A stretch of 37,826 nt of DNA from Alphaproteobacteria bacterium (GCA_026400735.1 JAPLOL010000171.1:1-37826), one strand, 5' to 3'. Counted from the first letter of the stretch, positions 1 to 8,848 are shown. Numbers and translations: made by a program. The notes: generated by a model from the letters alone, not told the origin.

Positions 1-90
1 GAATCAATTGACGCATTGCACAAAACGGCGCTCTGATTTCGTCCTGTTTAGGAACCGCAAGCGGGAGCGCGGCACACAGGATCAACGCGG

Positions 91-903
91 ATGACAATCA
101 AACCGCAGAAAGCGTCGATAATAAAAGCAAAAACGGCTTCAGAGGAGAGTGAACACCAGACAGCGCGGACGACGCAACAGATTCAGTCAGAGGTAGAGGA
201 GAGTTCAAAAAAGAACGCCGGAGCCAAAAAGTCTGCGCAGGAGCAGCATGACGCTCAGCCGGAGGTAGCAAGACCTCAGGGGCTCAATGAAACGAAATAT
301 CCGGCGCAGAAGCCGGAGCGGGAGGACGCAGTGCCAGGCAGAAGAAAGTCGAGCGAGTTTTCGTTCAGCATCAGTGATGCTGCGCTGGCGCAGATTCAGT
401 CGCACCGAAAGGCGTCGGACCATCTCACCAATGTTCAAGATGCTTCTTACGCGCGCATTTACGAGGCTGAGCGCTTGCTGTGCGGCCACATTGTTTCGAT
501 CGGCAACCCGCCCTCCATCGCCAACACGAATTGGTGGAGCCCGTTCGAAGTGGACGGACGTTCATATGTCCTCGAGCCGCGCGCGCCATCACCGGGCGCG
601 AACGCAAAAGTCCGTGTGTACGAATTGATGCCGTCGCACGGCCCCGCGCCCGGCGGCAATGACGTGCCCCCTCAGCTGCGGCGCATGCACCGGGACGCGC
701 CGCCCGATTATATCGGCCCGCGCCGGCGCTCCCGAAATCGCAGTGATACTGACGGTGCGCGCGCTGGATCAGCAAAACCGAAGGCGCCGGAACAGAAAAA
801 ACGGAAGAGAAAAAGCGAGTCCGAACGCATCGTTACAGAGTTGTACAATCTCAATCCAACGCTGTTGGAACTCAAACTGCTATCTCAGCGTTGCATGATC
901 TGA
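91..903 (+). CDS. Hypothetical protein with charged, probably disordered ends
   Basis: I do not recognise this 270-residue protein. Residues 1-85 are rich in Lys, Glu, Gln and Ser and look disordered. The middle (about 88-185) is the only part that looks folded, with a short run around NTNWWSPFEVDGRSYVLEP. The tail is strongly basic (EQKKRKRKSESER near residue 240) and is followed by a Leu-rich end. No signal peptide or membrane segment is seen. The ATG at 91 has only a weak upstream AGGA (about 78-81). Its first 250 bases are visibly richer in A than the neighbouring genes, which may mean acquired DNA. It sits upstream of an antitoxin-like gene on the same strand, but 286 bases separate them, so a shared transcript is not evident. 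Real gene likely; function unknown. Confidence 0.55.
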   Translation: MTIKPQKASIIKAKTASEESEHQTARTTQQIQSEVEESSKKNAGAKKSAQEQHDAQPEVARPQGLNETKYPAQKPEREDAVPGRRKSSEFSFSISDAALAQIQSHRKASDHLTNVQDASYARIYEAERLLCGHIVSIGNPPSIANTNWWSPFEVDGRSYVLEPRAPSPGANAKVRVYELMPSHGPAPGGNDVPPQLRRMHRDAPPDYIGPRRRSRNRSDTDGARAGSAKPKAPEQKKRKRKSESERIVTELYNLNPTLLELKLLSQRCMI

Positions 904-1189
904 GAAATCTACGTGATGCTGTTGCATCAGTCGTACGATCATCGCTCGTCTCTCGGGTGTTTTCCATTTCAGTTAGCAAATCGGCAACCAGAAAGCAGCG
1001 AGAGCTTGTTTCTGAAACGTTTGGTCCCTCTGGACGTTTAGAGCCGAGTGACGCGGGCTACATCGTGAGCAAGCGAATCCGTCTCAATTCTTGGTCATGG
1101 GACGCACCGCCATTACCCCGGGCGGACGATACGTGCGGGGGGTTGTGGCCGCTGACTTGGTTCGGCGCCCGAGAGGAAGAGGTCTTCAC

Positions 1190-1612
1190 ATGAGATCCGT
1201 CCGAGAGCATCGCAAAAAGGCGGCTAGCCGCGCACGCAAAGTGAAGGGGCCGCCGGTCCTATCCACTTCAGAGGCGCGCGCTAATTTCGCGGAGGCTCTC
1301 GAAACGGCTCAAGTGGACAATGCCGTGATTGGGTTCGACCGTTATGGTCGAACCGTCGCAGCGCTCGTGCCAGTGGAGGCGATCTATATGCTTGCTGGTT
1401 TAGGCAAGCATGTAGATCCCGCGACGCGCAAAGAGATCGAGGAAGGCGCGATGGCGTTCGCGCACAACGTGCCCTACCGATCTATGAGTCCCGAGCGCTT
1501 AGCGGCGGCGACCAAAGGCAAGTCACGCGGTCCGAGCAAGGTTCGCGGCAAGGCGACGCCGACCAAAAGATCGGCGCCTCGCAAAACGTCATCTCGTAAG
1601 GCTGGCAGCTAA
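1190..1612 (+). CDS. Phd/YefM-type antitoxin-like protein with basic tails
   Basis: Residues 22-66 (PVLSTSEARANFAEALETA, then a segment ending RTVAALVPVEAI) match the Phd/YefM antitoxin pattern: a SEAR-type first helix followed by two strands ending in a hydrophobic VPVEAI-like run. Members of this family bind operator DNA with the N-terminal fold and a toxin with the C-terminal part. I chose the ATG at 1190 because a purine-rich GAGAGGAAGAGG (1171-1182) precedes it; an in-frame start at 1091 would add 33 unconvincing residues. The 140-residue protein is longer than usual: residues 1-20 and 108-140 are Lys/Arg/Ser/Pro-rich, resembling a nucleic-acid-binding tail. No toxin gene (ParE, Doc, PIN or other) is adjacent, so it is an orphan here. 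It may be a transcription regulator rather than half of a toxin pair. Confidence 0.65.
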   Translation: MRSVREHRKKAASRARKVKGPPVLSTSEARANFAEALETAQVDNAVIGFDRYGRTVAALVPVEAIYMLAGLGKHVDPATRKEIEEGAMAFAHNVPYRSMSPERLAAATKGKSRGPSKVRGKATPTKRSAPRKTSSRKAGS

Positions 1613-1640
1613 GCATTTTTCGCGCGCAAGCCCAAAGCGC

Positions 1641-1655
1641 CGCGCTATAAGCGCG
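1641..1655. promoter_or_regulatory. Inverted repeat over a TATAAG box before the formaldehyde operon
   Basis: CGCGCT-ATA-AGCGCG is a perfect 6+3+6 inverted repeat 20 bases before the frmA start. It contains TATAAG (1646-1651), which could be a -10 element, but no convincing -35 is visible at the right distance. Its position between the antitoxin-like gene and frmA fits an operator or a start-site hairpin. Function is inferred only from position and symmetry. Confidence 0.25.
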
Positions 1656-1674
1656 CCGCGAAGGAGCGCGCGTG

Positions 1675-2784
1675 ATGAAGACGAAAGCAGCTGTTGCGTT
1701 TGAGGCGAAGAAGCCTCTGGAAATCGTTGAACTCGATCTCGAAGGCCCCAAGGCCGGCGAAGTGTTGGTCGAGATCAAAGCGACGGGGATCTGCCACACC
1801 GACTCATACACACTCGATGGCTTCGATAGCGAAGCCGCTTGGCCGTGCGTCCTTGGCCACGAAGGCGCGGGTATTATTCGCGAAGTCGGCGCAGGTGTAA
1901 CGAGCGTCGCGCCCGGCGATCACGTGATTCCGCTCTACACGCCCGAATGCCGCCAGTGCAAAAGCTGCCTCTCGCGTAAAACCAATCTCTGCACCGCGAT
2001 CCGCGCCACACAAGGCAAGGGTCTGATGCCGGACGGTACCTCGCGCTTCTCGTACAAGGGCAAGCCCGTCCTTCACTACATGGGCTGCTCGACGTTTTCG
2101 AACTTCACAGTTCTGCCTGAGATTGCTGTCGCAAAGATCCGCAAAGACGCGCCGTTTGCATCCGCCTGCTATGTCGGCTGTGGCGTGACGACCGGCGTTG
2201 GCGCCGTGATCAACACCGCGAAAGTCGAAGCCGGCGCTAATTGTATCGTGTTCGGCCTCGGTGGCATCGGCCTCAATGTCATCCAGGGTTTGAAGCTTGT
2301 CGGCGCCAACATGATTGTGGACGTGGACATCAATCCAGATCGCGAAGCATGGGGTAAGAAGTTCGGCATGACGCACTTCGTCAATCCGAAGACGGTGAGC
2401 GGCGATGTCGTGCCGCATCTCGTTGAGCTCACCGGCGGCGGCGCCGATTACACGTTCGATGCAACGGGTAACACCACGGTCATGCGCCAGGCGCTTGAAG
2501 CCTGCCATCGCGGCTGGGGCGAGAGCATCATCATAGGCGTCGCCGAATCCGGCAAAGAAATCGCCACGCGCCCATTCCAACTCGTCACCGGCCGCGTTTG
2601 GAAAGGCACGGCGTTTGGCGGCGCGCGCGGCCGCACCGACGTGCCGAAAATCATCGATTGGTACATGGACAAGAAAATCGCCATCGACCCGATGATCACG
2701 CACACGCTGCCGTTGGAGCGCATCAACGAGGCGTTTGACCTGATGCACAGGGGCGAGAGCATTCGGAGCGTGGTGGTGTTCTGA
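1675..2784 (+). CDS. frmA: S-(hydroxymethyl)glutathione dehydrogenase / class III alcohol dehydrogenase
   Basis: This cytosolic zinc enzyme oxidises S-hydroxymethylglutathione (formaldehyde plus glutathione) to S-formylglutathione with NAD; the family also reduces S-nitrosoglutathione. Visible features are catalytic zinc ligands Cys40, His62 (GHEGAG) and Cys169 (CYVGCGVTTG), the structural zinc quartet Cys92/95/98/106, and the Rossmann motif GLGGIGL around 195-200. The 369-residue length is normal for class III enzymes. A GTG at 1672 is in frame directly before the ATG at 1675; I prefer the ATG because AAGGAG (1661-1666) lies 8 bases from it. The stop overlaps the start of the next gene by one base (TGATG), and fghA for the next pathway step lies 1.6 kb downstream on the same strand, supporting a formaldehyde detoxification operon. 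Confidence 0.96.
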   Translation: MKTKAAVAFEAKKPLEIVELDLEGPKAGEVLVEIKATGICHTDSYTLDGFDSEAAWPCVLGHEGAGIIREVGAGVTSVAPGDHVIPLYTPECRQCKSCLSRKTNLCTAIRATQGKGLMPDGTSRFSYKGKPVLHYMGCSTFSNFTVLPEIAVAKIRKDAPFASACYVGCGVTTGVGAVINTAKVEAGANCIVFGLGGIGLNVIQGLKLVGANMIVDVDINPDREAWGKKFGMTHFVNPKTVSGDVVPHLVELTGGGADYTFDATGNTTVMRQALEACHRGWGESIIIGVAESGKEIATRPFQLVTGRVWKGTAFGGARGRTDVPKIIDWYMDKKIAIDPMITHTLPLERINEAFDLMHRGESIRSVVVF

Positions 2785-3268
2785 TGTTCCGAACTCTCAT
2801 TTTTTTGGCCGCCTTGGCCGCAAGCTGGGCGTCCTGCGCGCAACAGCCGGCTTCGGCACAATCCCTTTATGTGGTCGATCACTATGACCCAGCGCGCAAT
2901 CCAGAAGCCGACTTGGCATTGGCCGTTCAACGCGCGAGCGCCGAAGGCAAGCGCATCCTGGTTGTCGTCGGCGGCGACTGGTGCGTCTGGTGCGAGATTC
3001 TTGATCGGTTATCGCCGCAAATTCGGATGTCCATGCGGCGTTCGCGGAGAGCTTTGTCGTTCTCAAGGTGAATTTCGGTAGGGAGAATGAGAACGAAGCG
3101 TTTCTTCGACGCTTTCCGCAATCCGAGGGTTATCCGAACTTTTTCATTCTTGCCGCCGATGGCGCCTACCTCGCTCAACAAGACACCGCATTGCTGGAAC
3201 AGGGGCGCTCCTATAACCGCGCGCGGATGCTCGCCTTTGCTGGGCGTTGGCGAATGCGGCAACCCTGA
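2784..3268 (+). pseudogene. Thioredoxin-fold protein, frameshifted
   Basis: The first frame gives a secretion-type N-terminus (hydrophobic 4-15, then AQQPASAQS), a thioredoxin-like strand ILVVVGGDW and the active-site motif CVWC at residues 67-70, followed by EILDR. It then runs into nonsense and stops at 3071. The natural continuation lies in another frame: codons from 3011 read IAANSDVHAAFAESFVVLKV and continue through a thioredoxin-like YPNFFILAADG to a stop at 3268. One missing base in the TT at 3009-3010 (CGGTT for CGGTTT, giving Arg-Phe) would restore one protein of about 161 residues. The family is probably a periplasmic thiol-disulfide or DUF255/thioredoxin_7-like protein. It is either a recent pseudogene or a sequencing error. 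The one-base TGATG overlap with frmA implies translational coupling. Confidence 0.8.
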
Positions 3269-3318
3269 TAGATTGAGAGCGCACAATGACCCGTCGCTCG
3301 CGCGGCCCGTGGTGATCA

Positions 3319-3789
3319 ATGAGTAACTGGAAACTGCCTTGGAACGCGTCGTGTCTCTGCGGCCAAGTGAAGATGCGTATCACGGCTGCGCCGGTCATCG
3401 CGATGGCGTGTCATTGCACCGGTTGTCAGAAGCTCACTAGCGGGGCCTACTCGCTCACCCTCATGTTGCCGACTGCAGGTTTCTCCGTCGAAGGTGAGAC
3501 CCAAGTCGGTGCGCTGCATCGCGACGATAGCACTCATCACTACTGCCCGCGCTGCCTGAGTTGGCTCTACACGACGAGCCCAAACCTCACCGCAATGGGC
3601 TTTCTCAATTTCCGTCCGACGATGCTTGAAGATGCAAGCTGGGTGGCGCCCTTTGTTGAATCGCAGACAGCGGAGAAGCTCCCTGGTGCGATGACGGGCG
3701 CAAAACACAGCTTCGAACGCTGGCCGGCGCCCGAGGACTACGGTCGTCTGATGCAGGAATACGCCCTGGAAGGCGCCCGCCCGCGCTGA
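3319..3789 (+). CDS. GFA/CENP-V-type zinc-binding protein
   Basis: The 156-residue protein has the glutathione-dependent formaldehyde-activating (GFA/Mss4-like) zinc pattern: CLCG at 12-15, CHCTGC at 31-36 and CPRC at 76-79, the usual seven cysteines of the fold. The founding member was reported to speed the reaction of formaldehyde with glutathione, though most family members have unproven roles. Its position between frmA and fghA makes a link with S-hydroxymethylglutathione plausible. The ATG at 3319 follows GTGGTGATCA with no strong ribosome binding site, and 50 bases separate it from the broken thioredoxin gene. No signal peptide is seen, so it should be cytosolic. Family assignment is firm; the specific reaction is inferred from neighbours. 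Confidence 0.85.
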   Translation: MSNWKLPWNASCLCGQVKMRITAAPVIAMACHCTGCQKLTSGAYSLTLMLPTAGFSVEGETQVGALHRDDSTHHYCPRCLSWLYTTSPNLTAMGFLNFRPTMLEDASWVAPFVESQTAEKLPGAMTGAKHSFERWPAPEDYGRLMQEYALEGARPR

Positions 3790-3895
3790 CGGTCGCATTT
3801 GTGCCACGGAGCGTTGCTTGAGAACGCCTCGCCAGGATAGGACAGCCTCAAGCGGTGGGACGCTGAGGCCCTGAGCAAGGGCAGAGGGTGACGAT

Positions 3896-4351
3896 ATGAT
3901 CCGGACCTTGGCGATAGCGTGCGCGCTGGCTTGCGTGGCCGCGCCCGCGATGGCGCAGCAACAGCCAATTGAGCGCTGCGGCGTTTTTCAAATTACGGAT
4001 GCGGAGCATGTCTCCTACATTCCGATCCCAGGCTATTCGATCTTGCTCGCAACGCCGCCATTTACTGCACCACCGGGCTCGGTGCATGCGGTCGTTTGCG
4101 ACCGAACCTCGATCTTTATTGGTCCGAACGATCACCGTGTGATCACCGATCTTGGTGTTCCGTTGTTCATCCGTAGCGGTGGACGTATCGCTGTGCTTGA
4201 AATCGCTGATCGGCAACTCCGCCTGCGCTTCACGCATGGCGAACCTTCGCCAGAAGAACGCGCCGCGATTGGGCCGGCTATCGAACGCGCGCTTGCGGAA
4301 ATTGATCGTATGCCGCCGCGCCAGACGCCGCCCGCACAACCCATGCCGTAA
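3896..4351 (+). CDS. Small secreted protein of unknown function
   Basis: The 151-residue product begins with a clear Sec signal peptide (MIRTLAIACALACVAAPAMA, cleavage likely after residue 20). The mature part has two cysteines (CGVF near 28 and VCDR near 68), mostly beta-type sequence, and a Pro-rich C-terminus. I recognise no domain. The ATG at 3896 follows GAGGGTGACGAT. Its TAA overlaps the fghA ATG by one base (TAATG), so it is translationally coupled to S-formylglutathione hydrolase, although its export suggests a different job from cytosolic formaldehyde oxidation. The 106 bases before it (3790-3895) hold no evident gene and could contain its promoter. Confidence 0.75.
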   Translation: MIRTLAIACALACVAAPAMAQQQPIERCGVFQITDAEHVSYIPIPGYSILLATPPFTAPPGSVHAVVCDRTSIFIGPNDHRVITDLGVPLFIRSGGRIAVLEIADRQLRLRFTHGEPSPEERAAIGPAIERALAEIDRMPPRQTPPAQPMP

Positions 4352-5178
4352 TGCAGATTGCCAAAACGCATCGCGTTGCCGGCGGCGAGCTTTCGTACGC
4401 GACGCACGAAAGCGCAGCGACCGGCACGCAAATGCGTTTGTCGGTGTTTGTACCCCCGGGCGCGGGGCCGTTTCCGTATTTGATCTGGCTCTCGGGTCTT
4501 ACGTGCACCGAAGATAATTTCACGACAAAGGCCGGCGCCTACGCCGCCGCGGCTGAACACGGCATCGCTATTGTCGCGCCGGATACATCGCCGCGCGGCG
4601 AAGGCGTTGCGGATGACCCCGCCTATGATCTCGGGCAGGGCGCGAGCTTCTATGTCGACGCTCTTCAGCCGCCATGGGCGCCTCACTTCAAAATGGAACG
4701 TTACATCGTCAGCGATCTGATCGAGGCGGTGGAGGCGAGCTTTCCGTTAGCGTCGCGCCGCTCGATTTTTGGTCATTCCATGGGCGGTCACGGCGCCCTG
4801 ACGTTGGCAATGAAGCATCCGCAGCTGTTCAAGAGTGTTTCGGCATTTTCGCCGATTTCGTCACCCACACGCTGTCCGTGGGGCGATAAGGCGTTCAACG
4901 CCTATCTCGGCGCAGATCGAGATGCTTGGCGTTTGCACGATGCGGCGTTGTTGGTCGAAGCAGGCAAGGCTTCGCAGTTCGACGATATCCTCGTCGATCA
5001 GGGAACCGCGGATTCGTTTCTGGCGACCGAGTTGAAGCCTGAACTGTTGGAAGAAGCGGCGCGTAAGGTCGGCCAGAAGATCACGCTTCGCCGTCGCGAT
5101 GGCTACGACCACTCGTATTTCTTTATTGCGACGTTCGTCTCCGAACACGTCGCCTTTCACGCCGCGCGCTTGGCGTAA
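4351..5178 (+). CDS. fghA: S-formylglutathione hydrolase
   Basis: This alpha/beta hydrolase (esterase D family) hydrolyses S-formylglutathione to formate and glutathione, the step after FrmA. The nucleophile is Ser143 in GHSMGG. Asp221 (GTADSF) and His254 (YDHSYFF) complete the triad. The family signature LSGLTCTEDNF is at 48-58, with a PDTSPRG motif near 77-83. The length of 275 is normal. The start overlaps the preceding stop (TAATG). Its 3' end overlaps the convergent DUF2339 gene by 56 bases, leaving no room for an intergenic terminator. Confidence 0.95.
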   Translation: MQIAKTHRVAGGELSYATHESAATGTQMRLSVFVPPGAGPFPYLIWLSGLTCTEDNFTTKAGAYAAAAEHGIAIVAPDTSPRGEGVADDPAYDLGQGASFYVDALQPPWAPHFKMERYIVSDLIEAVEASFPLASRRSIFGHSMGGHGALTLAMKHPQLFKSVSAFSPISSPTRCPWGDKAFNAYLGADRDAWRLHDAALLVEAGKASQFDDILVDQGTADSFLATELKPELLEEAARKVGQKITLRRRDGYDHSYFFIATFVSEHVAFHAARLA

Positions 5179-8100
5179 CCGTCACGAGATCGCCCGGCCC
5201 AGGCGGTGGGCGATTGCGTCGCGACATCCACGTTGCGATCGCGGCGATGGCGCCCAATCCCAGCAGCGAAACGGCGCGAATTATCCCGGACAGCTGCGCG
5301 GTATCGATAAAGAAGACCTTCACGATAGTCGCGCCGAATACGGCCAGGCCGATCCAGCGCAGAACGGGATCGTCCCGCATGGTCCCGAGTCCCAGCGCCA
5401 TCGCCGCGAATACGGCCCATACTGCTGAGTAAATCCAGAGCTCGACGTCGCCCGATTGTGGACCAGCCATCTCGGAGCCGTAGTAGAGCCAGCGCACCGC
5501 GAGCGTTGCGGCGACGAAGATGTGCGCCGCGCAAAATACCGTTGCCCCAGGCGCCATCCACTTCATCGCACGAACGTGCGGCACGTCCGGTGCGGCGTAA
5601 CTTAGTGCGGCGGCGCCTAAGTAGGCGAGCAGCGCAATGATTGCGCCGACGAGTGTCAACGTTTGCGCCGGCCAAATCCCCCACCAAGGATTGTAGAGCA
5701 GCCAGAGCCCTAACGCCGCGAAGCCTAATGCCGGCCAAATCGCCGCTGCCCAGATCGCCTTCAGGTCGTAGAGGTAGGCGCGTGTGGTGTCGCGGCCCGG
5801 CGCAAATCGCGTGAGCTGCGCGGCGGCGATGACAAAGATCAGCGGCCAAAGAGCGTGCGCGAGGCCTTCCATAGCATAAGGCGCGAAACCATCATCCATG
5901 TAGCCACGATGGTGCAGCCAGCGGATGGCGCAGTGACCGAAGCTCCAGGCGAACAAGGCGGCGGTCGAGGCTGCTGCGAAGCGCGTTGGCTCGGCTTCGC
6001 GCGAGACCGACAGCGCGCGCCCAAGCGCTAACGCCAAGATCATCGCGGCCGGCTGCGCAAGTACGGCAAGCATAGTCGAGAAGGCGTTGCTTGCTCGGCT
6101 ATCGTGCAGGCCCCAGATCGGGTGTTGCGCGATCAGCATAATGAACACGGCCGCACCCAAGCCGCCCCAACTCACAGCGCGCATTGAATGCATAAGGTCT
6201 TCGGTGAACGGGCGATGGGGATTTCGACGCGCGCGCAGCCGAGCGACGATCGCGACGGCAAGCGCGAAACCAAGGAACGCCAACGCATAGCAAGCGCTTT
6301 CGAAGAGTCCGAGCAGCGGTTCGGCCATAGCGCCGTTATGAAATTCGTGGCGGATCTCCAGAACCAGCCACATCAAGGCGAGGATCGCGCCGGCGACTGC
6401 GTAGAGCCGCGCGAACAAACGCTGGCGAACATAGAGGCGTCCCGCGGCCCAAAATGCGAGCGCCGCAGGGGCCGCGAAAGCTAAGGCGAGTGCGTTGAGA
6501 ACCGGCCACCCGCTGACGACCGCCCGCCCCGGGCCGCCCCACCACGGGTTGATCAGCATGCCCGGAACGAGCAATGCGTAGAGCAACCCGAAGCACAACA
6601 AGACATGCCCGCGCCAAGCGCCGATTGGGCCAGGACTTTCGTGGATGCGCGGCAGCAGCGTCAGACCCGCCGCCATCAGTCCGAGCACGCGCAATGAGGT
6701 TTCAGCAAAGCCGTCTAACGTCACGCCAGCGTTGCCCGCGGCGACCCAACGCAGCGCGACGAAGGCTCCGGTGAGAATTGTTATCGCCGCCGTGGCGCTG
6801 AGCGCTTCGGCGATCGGAATATTGGTGTTGCTGCGCCGAATGACCGTCGATGCGCCGAACAGCAAAGTGGCCGCGCTCGCGAACGTGAGCAGGCCCGCCC
6901 ATAGCGCCAACTCGCGCGCCAAGGTCATGCTGATCAGACTGGGAGAAAGGGCGTCGCCAGGAGATAGCGCGTGACCGATCGCAAGTGCTGCTGATGTTAG
7001 CGCCGCCCAACTCGCAACGCGCCAGCCACGCCACGCTAGGCCCGTCGAGAACAGCAGCGCCGCGCCCGCGTGACCGAGCGTGCGCATCTCTGGCGTCAGC
7101 AGGGATTCAACCCCGAGCAGCACAAGCACGGCGCCGGCGCCGCCCCACCAGGTGATCGCGCTGTCGCTTTTGCGGTCTTCTGTGGTTCGCTCAGTCCACC
7201 ACGCGGCGCCAAACAAGAGGGCGGCGGTGGTGAATAGCGGCGCCCAAGCTGCGATCGCGTGCCAGTCCGGTCGCGAAACTGCGGCGAAGATCGTGAGCAG
7301 CGCTGCGCCGATTGCGCCAGAGCCTGCGATGAGTGGGCGGCCGCTTCGTTCAGGATTCGCGAGCATCGCGCACACCGTGGTGCTGAACGAGGCAAGCAGA
7401 ACTGTCGGGTAAAAATCGCCACCAAGAGGTGCATAGACGCCGCGCGCGCGCAGGTAGGCCATGAAACCAAGGGTCAGTCCGCCGATCGCAATTGCGAGAG
7501 CTGCTGGCGCGGCGCGACGTTCGCTGACGGCGTAAGTCACAAGCGCGACGTGAAAGATGCTGATCAGCGCCGGCCCGGCAATGCGTCCCGCCGGAGCCTG
7601 CGCAACGATAAGCCAAGCCCAGATCAACAACGCGCTCGAAACGCTGATTGCGATGCTAGGGCCGATTTCGTGAATGGCCGTCCAGGTGAGACCCTTCTTG
7701 GACTCGTCGGCGATTGGCGCGCGGAACGCCATCAATGCACCGCCTACGCTGGCGAAGCTGATTAATGTAAGAGCGCGACGCACATCGTCAGCCGTGATCG
7801 AGGCGAAGAACCAGAAGTACAAGCCGCCTATGGTCGCGATCGCAACCCAAGCCCAACGCTTGAACAGCGCAAGCGCAAACCCACCGGCGCCAACGAGTGC
7901 GACGTAGCTGGTGAGCGCGAGAGAAGGCCACAATGGCGCGTTAGCAAGCGCAGGCGCGAGCAGTGCGAGCGCAATCGCTAGAATGCCGAGCGCCTGACCA
8001 TGCAGGAACGACAAGGCGATCAACCCGATCGCGCACAACGCAAGTAGGGCGGTGGCTGCGGGCCAATCAACAAACGCGTAGACGCCATGCGCGGCCCAAG

Positions 8101-8788
8101 ACGTGGCGTAGAAGGTCACCATACCAGCGCCGGCAAGAAGCGCGGCGATCAGGGGGTGGCCGGTTTGAGTTCTGAGGCCGACGCGTCGCGCGAGTTCGCT
8201 GACACCCAGCAAGACAACACCCAAGCCTACGGCGCTCGCGAGCTGAACGGCAGGCGTGAACCACGTCGACTGCATGGCGACAGAAACGAGATAAATCGCG
8301 CCCATAGCGAGCGCGATGCCGGCGATCCAAGCGAGGCCCTTTTCGGCGAGCCATTGATCAAGCCGCCTTGGTGGGTGTTCCGATTTGGTGGGAGGCGGTG
8401 TTGGCGGCCCCGGCGGGCGTTCCGCCTCGTCGATAGGATCGTTGAGCAACAGCGGCGAATGCATGCGCGGGCGCGATGAAGATGCGACCGCCTCTGGCAT
8501 TGGCGCCATATCGTTGGACGCGGCAGGAAGCGGGTTGTCGAGGACCAGAACGTCGTCAGGCACGACTTCCGTCAGCAGCAATTCGTCTTGCGCCGGTGCT
8601 GGTTCTGGTGCCGGCGTAGCGGGCGCGGGGGGTACGCCTTCAGGCGCCGTGGGAGGCGCGCTCGGATTGGCCGATCGAGCCGAGAAAAGTTGCAGTTCCA
8701 GCTCCGCCACGCGCCGCGTGAGCGCATCGATGCGCTGCGCTTGCAGCAACACCCATACCGCTAGCGGCAAAAAGGCTAGAACCCACAT
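5123..8788 (-). CDS. DUF2339 giant polytopic membrane protein
   Basis: The 1221-residue protein starts with a membrane anchor (residues 2-16) and a short coiled coil (IDALTRRVAELELQLF). A Pro/Ala/Glu-rich linker follows to about residue 145. From there to near the C-terminus it is a long run of more than two dozen hydrophobic segments, with the WLAEKGLAWIAGIALAMGA start typical of DUF2339. The C-terminus is basic (RRERRRVRRRTSQ). Function of the family is unproven; cell-envelope roles have been suggested. The ATG at 8788 has no strong ribosome binding site. The gene is divergent from the FAH-family gene and converges on fghA with a 56-base overlap. No operon partner is visible on its own strand. 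Confidence 0.9.
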   Translation of the reverse strand: MWVLAFLPLAVWVLLQAQRIDALTRRVAELELQLFSARSANPSAPPTAPEGVPPAPATPAPEPAPAQDELLLTEVVPDDVLVLDNPLPAASNDMAPMPEAVASSSRPRMHSPLLLNDPIDEAERPPGPPTPPPTKSEHPPRRLDQWLAEKGLAWIAGIALAMGAIYLVSVAMQSTWFTPAVQLASAVGLGVVLLGVSELARRVGLRTQTGHPLIAALLAGAGMVTFYATSWAAHGVYAFVDWPAATALLALCAIGLIALSFLHGQALGILAIALALLAPALANAPLWPSLALTSYVALVGAGGFALALFKRWAWVAIATIGGLYFWFFASITADDVRRALTLISFASVGGALMAFRAPIADESKKGLTWTAIHEIGPSIAISVSSALLIWAWLIVAQAPAGRIAGPALISIFHVALVTYAVSERRAAPAALAIAIGGLTLGFMAYLRARGVYAPLGGDFYPTVLLASFSTTVCAMLANPERSGRPLIAGSGAIGAALLTIFAAVSRPDWHAIAAWAPLFTTAALLFGAAWWTERTTEDRKSDSAITWWGGAGAVLVLLGVESLLTPEMRTLGHAGAALLFSTGLAWRGWRVASWAALTSAALAIGHALSPGDALSPSLISMTLARELALWAGLLTFASAATLLFGASTVIRRSNTNIPIAEALSATAAITILTGAFVALRWVAAGNAGVTLDGFAETSLRVLGLMAAGLTLLPRIHESPGPIGAWRGHVLLCFGLLYALLVPGMLINPWWGGPGRAVVSGWPVLNALALAFAAPAALAFWAAGRLYVRQRLFARLYAVAGAILALMWLVLEIRHEFHNGAMAEPLLGLFESACYALAFLGFALAVAIVARLRARRNPHRPFTEDLMHSMRAVSWGGLGAAVFIMLIAQHPIWGLHDSRASNAFSTMLAVLAQPAAMILALALGRALSVSREAEPTRFAAASTAALFAWSFGHCAIRWLHHRGYMDDGFAPYAMEGLAHALWPLIFVIAAAQLTRFAPGRDTTRAYLYDLKAIWAAAIWPALGFAALGLWLLYNPWWGIWPAQTLTLVGAIIALLAYLGAAALSYAAPDVPHVRAMKWMAPGATVFCAAHIFVAATLAVRWLYYGSEMAGPQSGDVELWIYSAVWAVFAAMALGLGTMRDDPVLRWIGLAVFGATIVKVFFIDTAQLSGIIRAVSLLGLGAIAAIATWMSRRNRPPPGPGDLVTVTPSARRERRRVRRRTSQ

Positions 8789-8848
8789 TTAAAAAACCGC
8801 CCGCCCCTCGTAGGCAAGACTTTGAAAATCGCGCAATTCGCGGGCGCA

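Noticed and set aside
891..1193. 100-codon frame filling the gap between the first two genes
   Set aside because: It starts with TTG inside the previous gene, has no ribosome binding site and shows no protein-like pattern. The ATGA contact with the antitoxin start is suggestive, but one overlap is weak evidence.
1804..2748. 314-codon open frame antisense to frmA
   Set aside because: It mirrors the fully conserved frmA coding sequence and shows no recognisable domain.
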